Below are positions 63,478 through 64,000 of a stretch of DNA of 64,000 bases, piece by piece. The position numbers and the translations under genes were made by a program. The notes below the pieces were generated by a model that worked only from the letters and a program-made list of their open reading frames with translations, searched no databases and had not been told where the DNA came from. Where the stretch lies: NCBI RefSeq assembly GCF_014269285.1, contig NZ_JACOAF010000021.1, positions 124,001 to 188,000 of the forward strand, given 5' to 3'. Origin of the DNA: Rufibacter sediminis. GTDB taxonomy: Bacteria > Bacteroidota > Bacteroidia > Cytophagales > Hymenobacteraceae. Position 1 is the first letter of the stretch. Every line of letters starts with the position of its first letter.

Positions 63478-63714
63478 ATGGAAAATTACGCGAAGGAACA
63501 GGTATCAAAGGAGGTACTAGAAATTATCTTGATACATTACACGCCAAAACTTACCTCTCAGGTGTTTTCCCTGTTTGATATATCCATGACCTATTATTTT
63601 CCCTATGAAGAACGGCTTGGAAGTGTCTGCAACCCAGTAGCGTACATTATCCAGGAAAATGCCAAAGATTCGTGCTACATCCTGGCCAGTCAGGCGACAG
63701 ATGCCAGCAGATAG
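63478..63714 (+). CDS. small hypothetical protein
   Basis: 78 residues from ATG 63478 with SQVFSLFDISMTYYFPYEERLG and NPVAYIIQENAKDSCYILASQA. Plausible composition, but no family recognised; the strand and frame are supported only by the ATG and codon pattern. Confidence 0.45.
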   Translation: MENYAKEQVSKEVLEIILIHYTPKLTSQVFSLFDISMTYYFPYEERLGSVCNPVAYIIQENAKDSCYILASQATDASR

Positions 63715-64000
63715 CGAGAGCGTAGTTTCCAAGAACAGGTGCGTTCCTTAATTATGCTCCTTGCTCTAAAGGTTCTTTTCCGCTGAAAGAGAGGAATAGT
63801 TGAGAGAAGAAAAGCTTGACGTTTTAGGGCGGTTTTCCAGAAAAGAAGCCTTAAACGAAGGCAGAATAAAGAACACGAGTTCACTCCCTTTTTCAGTAAG
63901 GCCTTTCTGTTCAAGAAGGATTTCTGGGAAAGAAACAGAGACGTTTCCGCTGAAAAGGAAGCACTGAAATAACCAACCGAGAGAGTGCTGTTAATTTATA
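63715..64000. other. window end, intergenic
   Basis: 286 bases with palindrome copy 22 (63820-63857) and no supported gene. A neighbour beyond the edge cannot be judged. Confidence 0.5.
63820..63857. repeat. dispersed palindrome copy 22
   Basis: cgttttagggcggttttcc and gaaaagaagccttaaacg arms. Confidence 0.8.

Overview
The window looks like a chromosomal segment of a Bacteroidota bacterium, most likely of the Hymenobacteraceae (Rufibacter, Pontibacter or Hymenobacter type). I infer this from the gene families (DUF4199, HYC_CC_PP, DtxR-fused metal permease, YbiT-like ABC-F, DapD), the TAnnTTTG promoter elements, the weak Shine-Dalgarno sites and the moderately high GC content. No rRNA, tRNA or CRISPR array was seen.

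Layout. 1-17.9 kb is mostly housekeeping and envelope genes: a DnaQ exonuclease/GIY-YIG fusion, two paralogous secreted proteins with a CotH/Fam20-like motif, GNAT acetyltransferase, topoisomerase IB, two M48 proteases, App1-type phosphatase, MtgA, a LON-domain protein, a phosphoesterase, a lipid kinase and an L,D-transpeptidase. 18-24.7 kb holds a YbiT-like ABC-F protein, two tandem 49-50 aa membrane proteins, 3-hydroxyacyl-CoA dehydrogenase, DapD, a glycosyltransferase and FabH. 24.7-29.6 kb is a metal uptake locus of manganese/zinc type: DtxR regulator, lipoprotein receptor, ATPase and two permeases, one fused to a DtxR-like domain. A thioredoxin-like protein and MnmE follow.

31,681-39,391 is an integrated element of about 7.7 kb inserted at the 3' end of mnmE. 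A 17-bp direct repeat (TTCTGCATCGGAAAGTA) bounds it. It carries a tyrosine integrase, a HTH protein, a serine recombinase, a Rep-like protein followed by an iteron-like region, and a metal cargo operon (ArsR, MerTP, GDCCVxC protein, VOC protein, CDF-type transporter) with no mercuric reductase. 39.4-46.4 kb is further accessory DNA: two SDR/AraC pairs and small genes flanked by large palindromes. 46.6-51.6 kb carries a GH2 beta-galactosidase, a class V aminotransferase and a TruC-like pseudouridine synthase. 51.7-61 kb is a copper/silver efflux region (CusA, TolC, two CusB-like adaptors, heavy-metal-binding lipoprotein, HYC_CC_PP protein, PepSY protein). Both cusA and the PepSY gene carry an apparent single-base frameshift. 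The rest holds small hypothetical genes and a quinone-oxidoreductase-like enzyme.

The most pervasive unexplained structure is a family of about 25 dispersed imperfect palindromes of 36-38 bp (arms near CGTTTTAGGCCTGTTTTC and its reverse complement). They usually abut stop codons, and a few lie inside coding sequence, including one that supplies a start codon. They are absent from the mnmE-inserted island, which supports a foreign origin for that island.
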